From Bacteroides ovatus (GTDB taxonomy: Bacteria > Bacteroidota > Bacteroidia > Bacteroidales > Bacteroidaceae): 11,066 nt of DNA. The stretch lies in assembly GCA_030844565.1 (NCBI GenBank), contig JAUUNK010000164.1, positions 1 to 11,066 of the forward strand. The letters are read 5' to 3'. This document shows, in pieces, positions 1 to 7,202 of the stretch. Both the position numbers and the translations under genes were made by a program. The notes beneath the pieces were generated by a model. It was not told where the DNA came from, searched no databases, and was given only the letters and a program-made list of their open reading frames with translations. Every line of letters starts with the position of its first letter. The first letter of the stretch is position 1.

Positions 1-52
1 CGCCCCCCCAAAGCGTCTGCTTCAGAATAGGTTCGAATTTTAATGGATACAT
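1..52 (-). CDS. manA: Mannose-6-phosphate isomerase, class I (N-terminal fragment, runs off the window)
   Basis: The minus strand from the ATG at 52-50 reads MYPLKFEPILKQTLWGG before the window edge. The pattern YPLKF.P.L..T.WGG is the characteristic N-terminus of type I phosphomannose isomerases, zinc enzymes that interconvert mannose 6-phosphate and fructose 6-phosphate in the cytosol. Only 17 codons are visible, so the metal-binding and catalytic residues cannot be seen. The gene is divergent from the galactose operon. From memory, a manA gene sits at the same place next to galM/galK in B. thetaiotaomicron, which supports the call. The start is set by this conserved opening; nothing upstream in frame looks better. 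Confidence 0.82.
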   Translation of the reverse strand, partial: MYPLKFEPILKQTLWGG

Positions 53-110
53 TTTGTTTTTCTTGTTATGAACTTAGATTAAATTAACTGGATTACTAAC
101 AATCCGGCGG

Positions 111-118
111 CAAACATA
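111..118 (-). promoter_or_regulatory. Candidate -7 element for manA
   Basis: Read on the minus strand, 118 to 111 is TATGTTTG, an exact match to the Bacteroides -7 consensus TAnnTTTG. Transcription would begin near position 103, leaving a leader of about 50 nt before the manA ATG. I do not find a matching TTTG at the usual 19-21 nt upstream; that stretch is an A/T run, so only one of the two elements is supported. Confidence 0.45.
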
Positions 119-193
119 CAAAAAAAAATGAAAAAAGCTTCCCGACCGCATTGAAAACTTTCCTTAAAAACGATTCAGATTTAAGGAGAATAA

Positions 194-225
194 TTTGTGA
201 GTAACAAAGAATTTCCCTTTATTTG
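194..225 (+). promoter_or_regulatory. Candidate promoter of the galM-transporter-galK operon
   Basis: TTTG at 194-197 is followed by a 20-nt spacer and TTTATTTG at 218-225. This fits the Bacteroides primary sigma pattern TTTG-N19-21-TAnnTTTG with one mismatch in the -7 box. A transcript would start near 232, between the upstream GTG (197) and the downstream ATG (251) of galM. If the promoter is real it decides the start codon in favour of 251. The rest of the divergent gap (53-193) shows no other clear signal on the plus strand except an AAGGAG at 183-188. Confidence 0.5.
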
Positions 226-250
226 CAAGAAATTTTTAATAATACCAGAC

Positions 251-1348
251 ATGAATAACACATTCCCCACAGAAGGGAATCTATCAGGGCTCAGCCGGGC
301 AGATTTCCAAAAGGATATAGACGATAAGAAAACAGACTTATTTATCCTGAAAAACAAAAAGGGAATGGAAGTCGCCGTAACCAATTACGGATGCGCCATT
401 CTCTCTATTATGGTACCGGACAAAAATGGAAACTACGCTAACGTCATCCTTGGACATGATAGCATAGACCACGTTATCAACAGCCCCGAACCATTTCTAA
501 GTACCACTATCGGACGCTATGGCAACCGCATCGCCAAAGGAAAATTCACCTTATATGGACAAGAACATGAATTGACCATCAATAACGGTCCCAATTCATT
601 GCATGGCGGACCTACCGGCTTTCATACCCGCGTTTGGGACGCTATCCAAATTGATGAGAGCACCGTTCAATTCCATTATATTTCCGCCGACGGAGAGGAA
701 GGCTTCCCCGGAAATCTGGAGGTAGAAATGACCTACCGCTTGGAAGAAGAGACTAATGCACTGATGATTGAATATCGTGCTACCACGGACAAAGCTACCA
801 TCGTTAACCTTACCAATCACGGATTCTTCAATCTGGCAGGCATTGCCAATCCTACCCCTACAGTGGAGAACCACATTGTCACCATCAACGCAGATTTCTA
901 TACACCAATAGACGAAGTTTCCATCCCTACCGGAGAAGTAGCCAAAGTAGAAGGCACTCCCATGGACTTTCGCACTCCCCACACAGTAGGCGAACGTATC
1001 AACGACAATTTCCAACAACTCATATTCGGTGCAGGCTACGACCACTGCTATGTTCTTAATAAAACAGAACGCGGCGCAATGGACCTTGCCGCCACTTGCA
1101 AAGATCCCGAAAGCGGACGTACAATGGAAGTGTATACTACCGAAACGGGTGTGCAACTTTACACAGGAAACTGGTTGAACGGATTCGAAGGTTCCCATGG
1201 AGCCACCTTCCCTGCACGAAGCGCTATCTGCTTCGAAGCACAATGTTTCCCAGACACTCCCAATAAGGCACATTTTCCATCGGCTGTTTTATTGCCGGGT
1301 GACGAATACCAACAAATAACTGTCTATAAATTCGGTGTAGAAGAATAA
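251..1348 (+). CDS. galM: Aldose 1-epimerase (galactose mutarotase), cytosolic
   Basis: Interconverts alpha and beta anomers of aldohexoses, here probably feeding alpha-D-galactose to the adjacent galactokinase. Counting from ATG 251 the protein has 365 residues, normal for the GalM family. Visible hallmarks are GRYGNRI (88-94), NSLHGG (115-120, His118), LTNHGFFNL (188-196, His190 as predicted general acid) and ICFEAQ (326-331, Glu329 as predicted base). There is no signal peptide or lipobox, so it should be cytosolic, unlike its paralogue at 8068. The frame is open to a GTG at 197 preceded by AAGGAG, which would add 18 residues (383 aa). I prefer 251 because homology to the paralogue begins at LSGL, ten residues after this Met, and a promoter match overlaps the GTG. 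The gene leads a three-gene operon; the next starts 69 bp later with no terminator between. Confidence 0.9.
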   Translation: MNNTFPTEGNLSGLSRADFQKDIDDKKTDLFILKNKKGMEVAVTNYGCAILSIMVPDKNGNYANVILGHDSIDHVINSPEPFLSTTIGRYGNRIAKGKFTLYGQEHELTINNGPNSLHGGPTGFHTRVWDAIQIDESTVQFHYISADGEEGFPGNLEVEMTYRLEEETNALMIEYRATTDKATIVNLTNHGFFNLAGIANPTPTVENHIVTINADFYTPIDEVSIPTGEVAKVEGTPMDFRTPHTVGERINDNFQQLIFGAGYDHCYVLNKTERGAMDLAATCKDPESGRTMEVYTTETGVQLYTGNWLNGFEGSHGATFPARSAICFEAQCFPDTPNKAHFPSAVLLPGDEYQQITVYKFGVEE

Positions 1349-1417
1349 AAAAGAAAAGAACAAGCAAAAAGAGTAGTAACTAACCTAATTTTTATAAACT
1401 AACATTTTTTTTGAACC

Positions 1418-2905
1418 ATGACAAAAGAACAAAAGAACGGTAATCTCGTCGCAATTATTACGATGTTTTTCATCTTTGCGATGATCTCTTTCGTGACTAA
1501 CCTCGCTGCACCATTTGGTACAATCTGGAAAAACCAATACGCAGGATCTAACACATTAGGTATGATGGGAAACATGATGAACTTCCTGGCTTATCTATTT
1601 ATGGGTATTCCTGCCGGTAACATGCTTGTAAAAATCGGCTACAAGAAAACGGCACTTATCGCGATGGCAGTAGGTTTTTTAGGATTGTTTATCCAGTACC
1701 TTTCCAGTTTAGTGGGAGCAGGAACCGAAGTTTTTTCCTTTGGTGAGTATGCCATCCAGTTAAACTTCATCATTTATCTGCTGGGAGCATTCATCTGCGG
1801 TTTCTGCGTATGTATGCTTAATACAGTGGTAAACCCGATGCTGAACCTTCTTGGAGGTGGCGGTAATAAGGGTAACCAGCTCATTCAAACCGGTGGTGCG
1901 CTTAATTCTTTGTCTGGTACATTGACTCCGTTGTTCGTAGGAGCCTTGATTGGTACGGTAACTGTAAAAACAGCGATGTCTGACGTTGCTCCTCTTCTTT
2001 TTGTTGCAATGGGAGTGTTCGTAGCCGCTTTCATTGTTATTTCATTTGTCAGCATCCCCGAACCTCACCTGAGAAAAGGCGGCGCAGCAAAAGAAAAATT
2101 CGAATACAGCCCTTGGAGCTTCCGTCACACTGTATTGGGTGTAGTGGGAATCTTTATCTATGTAGGTATCGAAATCGGTATCCCGGGTACCCTGAACTTC
2201 TATCTTGCCGATGCCACTGACAAAGGTGCAGGCATCTTGGTAAACGGTGCTGCTATCGGTGGTGCTATCGCTGCTATCTATTGGTTATTGATGCTTGTAG
2301 GACGTACAGCAAGTAGTGCTATCAGCGGCAAGGTTTCTACGCGTGCCCAATTAATCACAGTATCTGCCACTGCTATCATTCTTATCATCATTGCTATTTC
2401 CGTTCCAAAAGAAGTAGGAGTAGAAGTGCCTTCCTTTATATACAACCCGGTAAATAAGACAACCGAAATATTAACGAATGCAGGTGTACCTGCCGACGAA
2501 GTTTCAGCTATCGTGGCTACTCCCACAGAGGAAAACATTGCCGCTCATGCAGAAGCGCTGACAGCTGCCAAATTGGAACCGTCAGAAGTGCTAGGATCTC
2601 TTAAGACTCCTCAAGTACCCATCAGCGCATTCTTCCTTGTACTTTGTGGTCTGTGTACTTCCGTAATGTGGGGTGGTATCTTCAACCTCGCAGTAGAAGG
2701 CTTGGGCAAATATACAGCACAGGCTTCAGGTATTTTCATGATGATGGTTGTAGGTGGTGGCGTATTGCCGTTGATACAGCAAGGTATTTCCGACTCTGTT
2801 GGTTACATGGCCAGCTACGGGCTCATCATCGCTGCTCTTGCTTATTTGCTGTTCTACGGTCTGGTAGGCTGCAAGAATGTAAACAAAGATATTCCAGTAG
2901 AATAA
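1418..2905 (+). CDS. MFS glucose/galactose-type sugar transporter
   Basis: An inner-membrane major facilitator superfamily protein of 495 aa, resembling the glucose/galactose (GluP, FHS-like) proton symporters. Hydrophobic segments occupy roughly 10-30, 50-65, 77-97, 112-137, 160-182, 190-212, 237-262, 270-295 and 309-328, then 401-425, 433-455 and 463-485, compatible with 12 helices. A loose motif-A loop, GNMLVKIGYKK (67-77), lies between the second and third helices. Between about 329 and 400 there is a hydrophilic, Ala/Glu-rich stretch of about 70 residues, longer than loops usually are in this family. It lies in frame with normal codon use, so it is a real insertion rather than a frameshift. 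Placement between galM and galK argues for galactose (and perhaps glucose) as substrate; the exact specificity cannot be read from sequence. Confidence 0.85.
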   Translation: MTKEQKNGNLVAIITMFFIFAMISFVTNLAAPFGTIWKNQYAGSNTLGMMGNMMNFLAYLFMGIPAGNMLVKIGYKKTALIAMAVGFLGLFIQYLSSLVGAGTEVFSFGEYAIQLNFIIYLLGAFICGFCVCMLNTVVNPMLNLLGGGGNKGNQLIQTGGALNSLSGTLTPLFVGALIGTVTVKTAMSDVAPLLFVAMGVFVAAFIVISFVSIPEPHLRKGGAAKEKFEYSPWSFRHTVLGVVGIFIYVGIEIGIPGTLNFYLADATDKGAGILVNGAAIGGAIAAIYWLLMLVGRTASSAISGKVSTRAQLITVSATAIILIIIAISVPKEVGVEVPSFIYNPVNKTTEILTNAGVPADEVSAIVATPTEENIAAHAEALTAAKLEPSEVLGSLKTPQVPISAFFLVLCGLCTSVMWGGIFNLAVEGLGKYTAQASGIFMMMVVGGGVLPLIQQGISDSVGYMASYGLIIAALAYLLFYGLVGCKNVNKDIPVE

Positions 2906-2958
2906 ATGTAGAATTTGAAATAGAACGTAATTTATTCACCTTTTAAAATATAATTATC

Positions 2959-4113
2959 ATGGATATAGAACACGTAAGAAGTCGTTTCATTAAACATTTC
3001 GACGGAACAACCGGATATGTATATGCTTCTCCGGGTCGTATCAACCTGATTGGCGAACATACAGACTACAATGGCGGCTTCGTATTTCCGGGCGCAGTAG
3101 ACAAAGGCATGATTGCAGAAATCAAACCGAACGGCACTAACAAAGTAAGAGCTTACTCTATCGACTTAAAAGATTATGTAGAGTTCGGTCTGAACGAAGA
3201 AGATGCCCCACGCGCAAGTTGGGCAAGATATATCTTCGGCGTATGCCGCGAAATGATTAAACGTGGCGTAGACGTGAAGGGATTCAACACAGCTTTTGCT
3301 GGTGATGTTCCCCTGGGTGCCGGCATGTCCTCATCAGCCGCCCTGGAAAGCACGTATGCTTTTGCATTGAACGAACTGTTTGGTGAAAACAAAATTGATA
3401 AATTCGAATTGGCAAAAGTAGGTCAGGCAACAGAACATAACTATTGCGGTGTAAACTGTGGTATTATGGACCAGTTTGCGTCTGTATTCGGTAAAGCAGG
3501 CAGTTTGATCCGTTTGGATTGCCGTTCGTTGGAATATCAATATTTCCCCTTTAACCCCGAAGGCTACCGCTTAGTATTGATGGATTCAGTTGTAAAACAT
3601 GAACTGGCTTCTTCTGCCTACAACAAACGCCGTCAAAGTTGCGAAGCTGCTGTTGCCGCTATCCAGAAGAAACATCCTCATGTAGAATTCTTACGCGACT
3701 GCACAATGGAAATGTTGGAAGAAGCAAAAGCTGACATCAGTGAAGAAGACTACATGCGTGCAGAGTATGTAATCGAAGAAATCCAACGCGTGCTGGACGT
3801 ATGCGACGCATTGGAAAAAGGCGATTACGAAACAGTGGGTCAAAAGATGTACGAGACTCATCATGGCATGAGCAAATTATATGAAGTAAGCTGCGAAGAA
3901 CTCGATTTCCTCAACGACTGTGCTAAAGAATGTGGTGTGACTGGTTCACGTGTTATGGGAGGCGGCTTCGGTGGCTGCACCATCAACCTGGTGAAGAATG
4001 AATTGTATGACAACTTCGTTCAGAAGACCAAAGAAGCATTCAAAGCTAAATTCGAAAGAAGCCCGAAAGTATACGACGTGGTAATTGGTGACGGTTCACG
4101 CAGATTGGTATAG
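2959..4113 (+). CDS. galK: Galactokinase (GHMP kinase family)
   Basis: Phosphorylates alpha-D-galactose with ATP to galactose 1-phosphate, the first committed step of the Leloir pathway, in the cytosol. The 384-residue length is typical. All three family motifs are present: the galactokinase signature GRINLIGEHTDYNGG (26-40), the ATP-binding glycine/serine loop PLGAGMSSSAALE (118-130) and the C-terminal GGGFGGC (334-340). The predicted catalytic Asp is Asp171 in GIMDQF, and Glu33/Asp36 lie in the sugar-binding signature. It is the last gene of the operon, 53 bp after the transporter and followed at once by a hairpin terminator. The other Leloir genes (galT, galE) are not in this window. Confidence 0.96.
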   Translation: MDIEHVRSRFIKHFDGTTGYVYASPGRINLIGEHTDYNGGFVFPGAVDKGMIAEIKPNGTNKVRAYSIDLKDYVEFGLNEEDAPRASWARYIFGVCREMIKRGVDVKGFNTAFAGDVPLGAGMSSSAALESTYAFALNELFGENKIDKFELAKVGQATEHNYCGVNCGIMDQFASVFGKAGSLIRLDCRSLEYQYFPFNPEGYRLVLMDSVVKHELASSAYNKRRQSCEAAVAAIQKKHPHVEFLRDCTMEMLEEAKADISEEDYMRAEYVIEEIQRVLDVCDALEKGDYETVGQKMYETHHGMSKLYEVSCEELDFLNDCAKECGVTGSRVMGGGFGGCTINLVKNELYDNFVQKTKEAFKAKFERSPKVYDVVIGDGSRRLV

Positions 4114-4141
4114 AACTTGTTTTTTATCATGACAATTCAAA

Positions 4142-4174
4142 GAGGGCGCCCTTCCGTGATGGAAGAGCGCCCTC
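4142..4174 (+). terminator. Hairpin terminator after galK
   Basis: The arms GAGGGCGC (4142-4149) and GCGCCCTC (4167-4174) pair perfectly. After one C/A mismatch, CTTCC (4151-4155) pairs with GGAAG (4161-4165) around the loop GTGAT. The stem is very stable, but the following GCTTTC is a poor T-tract. It lies between the converging galactose operon and GH43 remnant and could end transcripts from either side. Confidence 0.75.
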
Positions 4175-4198
4175 GCTTTCAATAACAAACTATATAAT

Positions 4199-4609
4199 CT
4201 AATACCCTATTCCTTCCGTAGTCATCTGCACTCTCTTCATCGTTCCATCCTCATTGTACCAAAGGCGGTCTATGCAAACGGAGCGGCGAAAACTCCCCCT
4301 CGAGGGATTGATACCTCCGTTGTGGTAGATAAAATATCAATCTCCTTTGAATTCGATGATAGCCTGATGGTTGGTGTTGGAGTTACCCGCCAATTCATTG
4401 AGCAGATAGTGTTCTTTAGAAGGTGGGCATTCATCGTGTCCAGCGTAGATATACACTTTGCCGTCGTATACCATAGCACCGGGGTCAGCGGTATATTTAT
4501 ACTTTATGATGGGGTTTCCTTCTGCTACGAAGGTTGTATCATTTTGCGCTGACAGCCCTGCAAAGACTGCCAACGCTAATGAAAAAATCACTAATCTAAC
4601 CCTATTCAT
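4199..4609 (-). pseudogene. GH43 family arabinan-degrading enzyme, internally deleted with a nonsense codon
   Basis: The minus-strand frame from ATG 4609 encodes a signal peptide (MNRVRLVIF..., cleavage predicted after LSA, residue 21) and then the start of a GH43 beta-propeller: NPIIKYKYTADPGAMVYDGK, with Asp42 as the likely catalytic base. At about residue 72 the text jumps from EHYLLNE to NSNTNHQAIIEFKGD, which belongs much later in such proteins. A TGA (4337-4339) then sits where a Trp (TGG) is expected, and the same frame continues as YFIYHNGG and on to TAG at 4199-4201. The acid Glu and pKa-modulating Asp lie in the missing part, so the product cannot be an active hydrolase. Its ATG overlaps the GH51 stop codon (TAATG), showing it was the downstream gene of the GH51 operon. 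Intact relatives are several hundred residues long. Confidence 0.85.
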
Positions 4610-6591
4610 TATTTCTTCGTGAATTTATAAATAGCAAAAGCCTTGGGTTCCAGTTGGGTTTCAAACACGTTCCCCCGGATGGCTACCGATGTCTCCTGCG
4701 GAACGATAGCAGAAGGCTGCTCAAGAGTGTTATCTTTATAAAGATCAGATGAAGCAAGCTTGATGCAACGACCTCCAGTCAATGTTTCTTTCTTCTTCAA
4801 TCCATCAAAAGTCAATGAAAGCGGCTGAGTGCTGTCGGATGTATTGACAACCTTCACAATCACTTCCTGGTCGTTTTTATCGTAGACCGCGCTTGCAAAG
4901 AGCCCGTTTTGTCCTTCGGCTCCCGTCACCGGTTTCTTGTCCATGGTGAGAGAAAGAACATTTGTCCCCTTGTTGTGCGCATAGAGTTGCTGCACATAAT
5001 AACTGACCGTACGCACGGAGTTCAGATTATCAAACCAAATCATGTCCGGACGCCATTGCCATCCTTCCACGTGGGCAAACAAAGGCGCATAGGTAGCCAT
5101 GTGCACCACATCCGCATTACGTTCCAGTCCCGTCATAAAGGCAGCCTCCAGCAGAGAAGCATTAAAATGATTCCATTTCTTTCCTCTTCCGTGGCAGGCA
5201 TATTCTCCGGCAAACACTTTCGGACCTTTACGGTCGTAGTTGTCATAGCGTGCTCCCTGGCTAAGGAACCAGTCTTCCGGGCGATAAAAATGTTCGTCCA
5301 CCAGGTCGGCCTTCAGGCGTTTCATTTCGGGCCAAAGGTAATCAAAGTCTTTACCTTCGGAGTTAGGACCGGAACTACCTACTATCTTTATTTCCGGATG
5401 AGCTTTGCGAATGGCAGCAATAAACGGTTCCAGGCGATCGGGATATTCTTTACCCCACTGCTCATTACCGATGCCAATGAACTTAAGGTTGAAAGGAGCC
5501 GGATGCCCCATTTCGGCACGCACCTTTCCCCAAGTGGAATTAACATCGCCGTTGGCAAACTCAATCAGGTCGAGAGCATCTTGAATATAGCTCTCCAAGT
5601 CACATACAGCTACATGTGCTTTCGGGTCGTTGTTCTGGTATTGACACGCCAAACCGCAGTTCAAAATAGGCAACGGCTCTGCTCCCATTTCCTCGGACAA
5701 CTGGAAATATTCAAAGAATCCCAAGCCATAGCTCTGGTAATAGTCGGGATAAAAACGGTGGGTGAAGGTATATTGCCAGCGGTTTTCGTTCAAAGGTCGG
5801 TTCTCCACCGGTCCTACAGAATTCTTCCAATTGTAACGTGTGGCAAGATCGGTTCCTTCTACGATGCAACCGCCGGGAAAACGGAACACGCCCGGATGAA
5901 TATCTGCCAAAGCTTGTGCCAGGTCTTTGCGGAGTCCGTTCTCATGTCCTTTCCAAGTATCCACCGGGAAGAGAGAGATATGCTCGAGGTCCACTGTGCC
6001 CGGCGAAGCAAGGAAGATGCGGAGAGTGGCTTTCGCATGGGTTACTCCCGGTTTCAGAACCACTTGATACTTCTTCCACTCCTTTGAATCGATAGTGAGC
6101 GTTTGCGAAGCAAAAGCCTGATGTTCTCCCATAGACTTGGTATCCACCAGTTCCACGCGAATTTTCTCACCATTACCACCTTGCGGCAAGCGTGCCCATA
6201 CAGAGAAGCGATACTCCTCTCCTTTCTTCACACCAATGCCGAAGAAGCCTTCATTATCCAGTCCGGTATGTTTATGGGCATGCCCGGGATTGGAAAGACG
6301 GACATAATGGGGGTTGCGTTCAAAAGGACCGTCGTCGTGCAAAGACACTTTTCCGTAAGTCTTCCATCCCATCAGATGTTGGGGGAACTCAAAGGAGCGG
6401 TTCTTCACCAGCTCGGCATATAGCCCGCCATCCGCAGCGTAGTTAATATCTTCAAAAAATAATCCGTACATAGTGGGCTGGATTTCCGCGCCCAGCTTTT
6501 TAGTCTGTACAACCAACTCGTTGGTCTGCGCATTCAGCGCCATACCTGCCGACAATGCCAGTGCGGCAACTAAGTTTCTGTGCATGTTCAT
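4609..6591 (-). CDS. Secreted GH51 alpha-L-arabinofuranosidase
   Basis: Removes terminal alpha-L-arabinofuranosyl residues from arabinan, arabino-oligosaccharides or arabinoxylan. The 660-residue protein opens with a type I signal peptide (cleavage likely after LNA, residue 21), so it acts in the periplasm. A carbohydrate-binding-like beta-sandwich (about 60-210) precedes the (beta/alpha)8 catalytic barrel (about 215-500), followed by a C-terminal beta domain ending AIYKFTKK. The catalytic pair is intact: acid/base Glu377 in GIGNEQWG (373-380) and nucleophile Glu463 in FAGEYACHG (460-468). The usual start is ATG 6591; a second Met two codons later (6585) is equally possible. It is flanked on both sides by broken GH43 genes of the same operon and appears to have lost the original upstream promoter. 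The frame itself shows no damage. No obvious replacement promoter is seen in the 24-bp gap upstream. Confidence 0.94.
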   Translation of the reverse strand: MNMHRNLVAALALSAGMALNAQTNELVVQTKKLGAEIQPTMYGLFFEDINYAADGGLYAELVKNRSFEFPQHLMGWKTYGKVSLHDDGPFERNPHYVRLSNPGHAHKHTGLDNEGFFGIGVKKGEEYRFSVWARLPQGGNGEKIRVELVDTKSMGEHQAFASQTLTIDSKEWKKYQVVLKPGVTHAKATLRIFLASPGTVDLEHISLFPVDTWKGHENGLRKDLAQALADIHPGVFRFPGGCIVEGTDLATRYNWKNSVGPVENRPLNENRWQYTFTHRFYPDYYQSYGLGFFEYFQLSEEMGAEPLPILNCGLACQYQNNDPKAHVAVCDLESYIQDALDLIEFANGDVNSTWGKVRAEMGHPAPFNLKFIGIGNEQWGKEYPDRLEPFIAAIRKAHPEIKIVGSSGPNSEGKDFDYLWPEMKRLKADLVDEHFYRPEDWFLSQGARYDNYDRKGPKVFAGEYACHGRGKKWNHFNASLLEAAFMTGLERNADVVHMATYAPLFAHVEGWQWRPDMIWFDNLNSVRTVSYYVQQLYAHNKGTNVLSLTMDKKPVTGAEGQNGLFASAVYDKNDQEVIVKVVNTSDSTQPLSLTFDGLKKKETLTGGRCIKLASSDLYKDNTLEQPSAIVPQETSVAIRGNVFETQLEPKAFAIYKFTKK

Positions 6592-6615
6592 GGTTTTAAA
6601 TAAATACTATATATA

Positions 6616-7164
6616 TCATTTCATTAATCTCTTACGCCACACGGAGCGCCCCCGCTTATCGAGTCCGGTAAAAAGCACGATCTCCGTTTCATTCTCCCAG
6701 TCGTGTCCTGCAAAGATAATCAGATTTTCAATGGTCTCCCCGTGCAGATTGAGCATTAATAGCTGCTTATCATTCAAAAAGGACCAATTTCCATGCATTC
6801 CGTCAATATTTCCATCCGCAAGCAAAGTCAGGCGGAAAGAGACGTTACATTCTTCCTGCTTCAGTTCGCCTTCGCCCCAGAGTATCTGTCGTGCTTCGAG
6901 CCGACGTTCATAAAGAGGTTCCTGCACCCGTAGGAGGTGAGCGGAGACACAGTAGTAAAGGCGGTATTTATCTTTATAAGGAATGACATAAGCCGCCCGG
7001 ATGTTGCTCGCCCCGTGCCCTCCGGCATTGGCATGCACCCATTCCACGGCTTCTTCGGGTATCTGTGGAAACGCCCATCCTTGGAATTCCCAATTCACCA
7101 GGTCTTTGGAACGCCTCATCCGGATAAATCCCAGGGGACCTCCTTTCTCTTTCGCATTTGCAGC
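6616..7164 (-). pseudogene. GH43 endo-arabinanase-type gene, 5'-truncated and internally deleted
   Basis: GH43-like coding text begins around 7164, just after a TAA (7165-7167): NAKEKGGPLGFIRMRRSKDL, then VNWEFQGWAFPQIPEE. The signal peptide and first propeller blade are gone. A conserved segment expected to read NIWAPYV instead reads NIRAAYV (near 7000), so the typical Trp and Pro are lost. After YRLYYCVSA a large piece is missing and the frame rejoins at LYERRLEARQILWGEGE. The tail, with GNW...LMLNL...DWENETEIVLFTGLDKRG, resembles the beta-barrel C-terminal domain of extracellular endo-alpha-1,5-arabinanases. An ATG at 7119 would give 167 aa, but the catalytic core is absent. The gene stood first in the operon, 24 bp before GH51. 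Subfamily assignment is by recall of motifs only. Confidence 0.8.
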
Positions 7165-7174
7165 TTATCTCTTC

Positions 7175-7182
7175 TACCTTTG
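7175..7182 (+). promoter_or_regulatory. Surviving -7 element of the HTCS remnant
   Basis: TACCTTTG matches the Bacteroides -7 consensus TAnnTTTG exactly. TTCG at 7151-7154, 20 nt upstream, is a one-mismatch -33 candidate. The transcript would start near 7190, giving a leader of about 13 nt before the ATG at 7203. It sits within about 15 bp of the truncated end of the GH43 remnant, so the broken regulator may still be transcribed. Confidence 0.45.
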
Positions 7183-7202
7183 GATCACTAATACGTATAA
7201 AT

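Noticed and set aside
596..1273. Minus-strand open frame of 225 codons
   Set aside because: It is antisense to galM. A similar antisense opening occurs opposite the paralogue at 8695-9177, as expected from the codon pattern of this family.
1349..1417. Terminator or separate promoter between galM and the transporter
   Set aside because: The gap is A/T-rich but contains no hairpin and no good TTTG/TAnnTTTG pair, so the genes were kept in one operon.
2644..2946. Plus-strand open frame of 100 codons overlapping the transporter's 3' end
   Set aside because: An out-of-frame shadow rich in Arg, Trp and Cys; the transporter frame is clearly the real one and ends normally at 2905.
4322..4552. Plus-strand small open frame between galK and GH51
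   Set aside because: It is antisense to the readable GH43 remnant.
4909..6087. Long open frame (392 codons) on the plus strand
   Set aside because: It lies wholly antisense to the GH51 gene, which has clear catalytic motifs and a signal peptide; the antisense translation shows no family features.
7158..7202. Upstream ATG extending the HTCS remnant by 15 residues
   Set aside because: It lies upstream of the matching -7 box and places unrelated residues before a clean signal peptide; ATG 7203 is the natural start.
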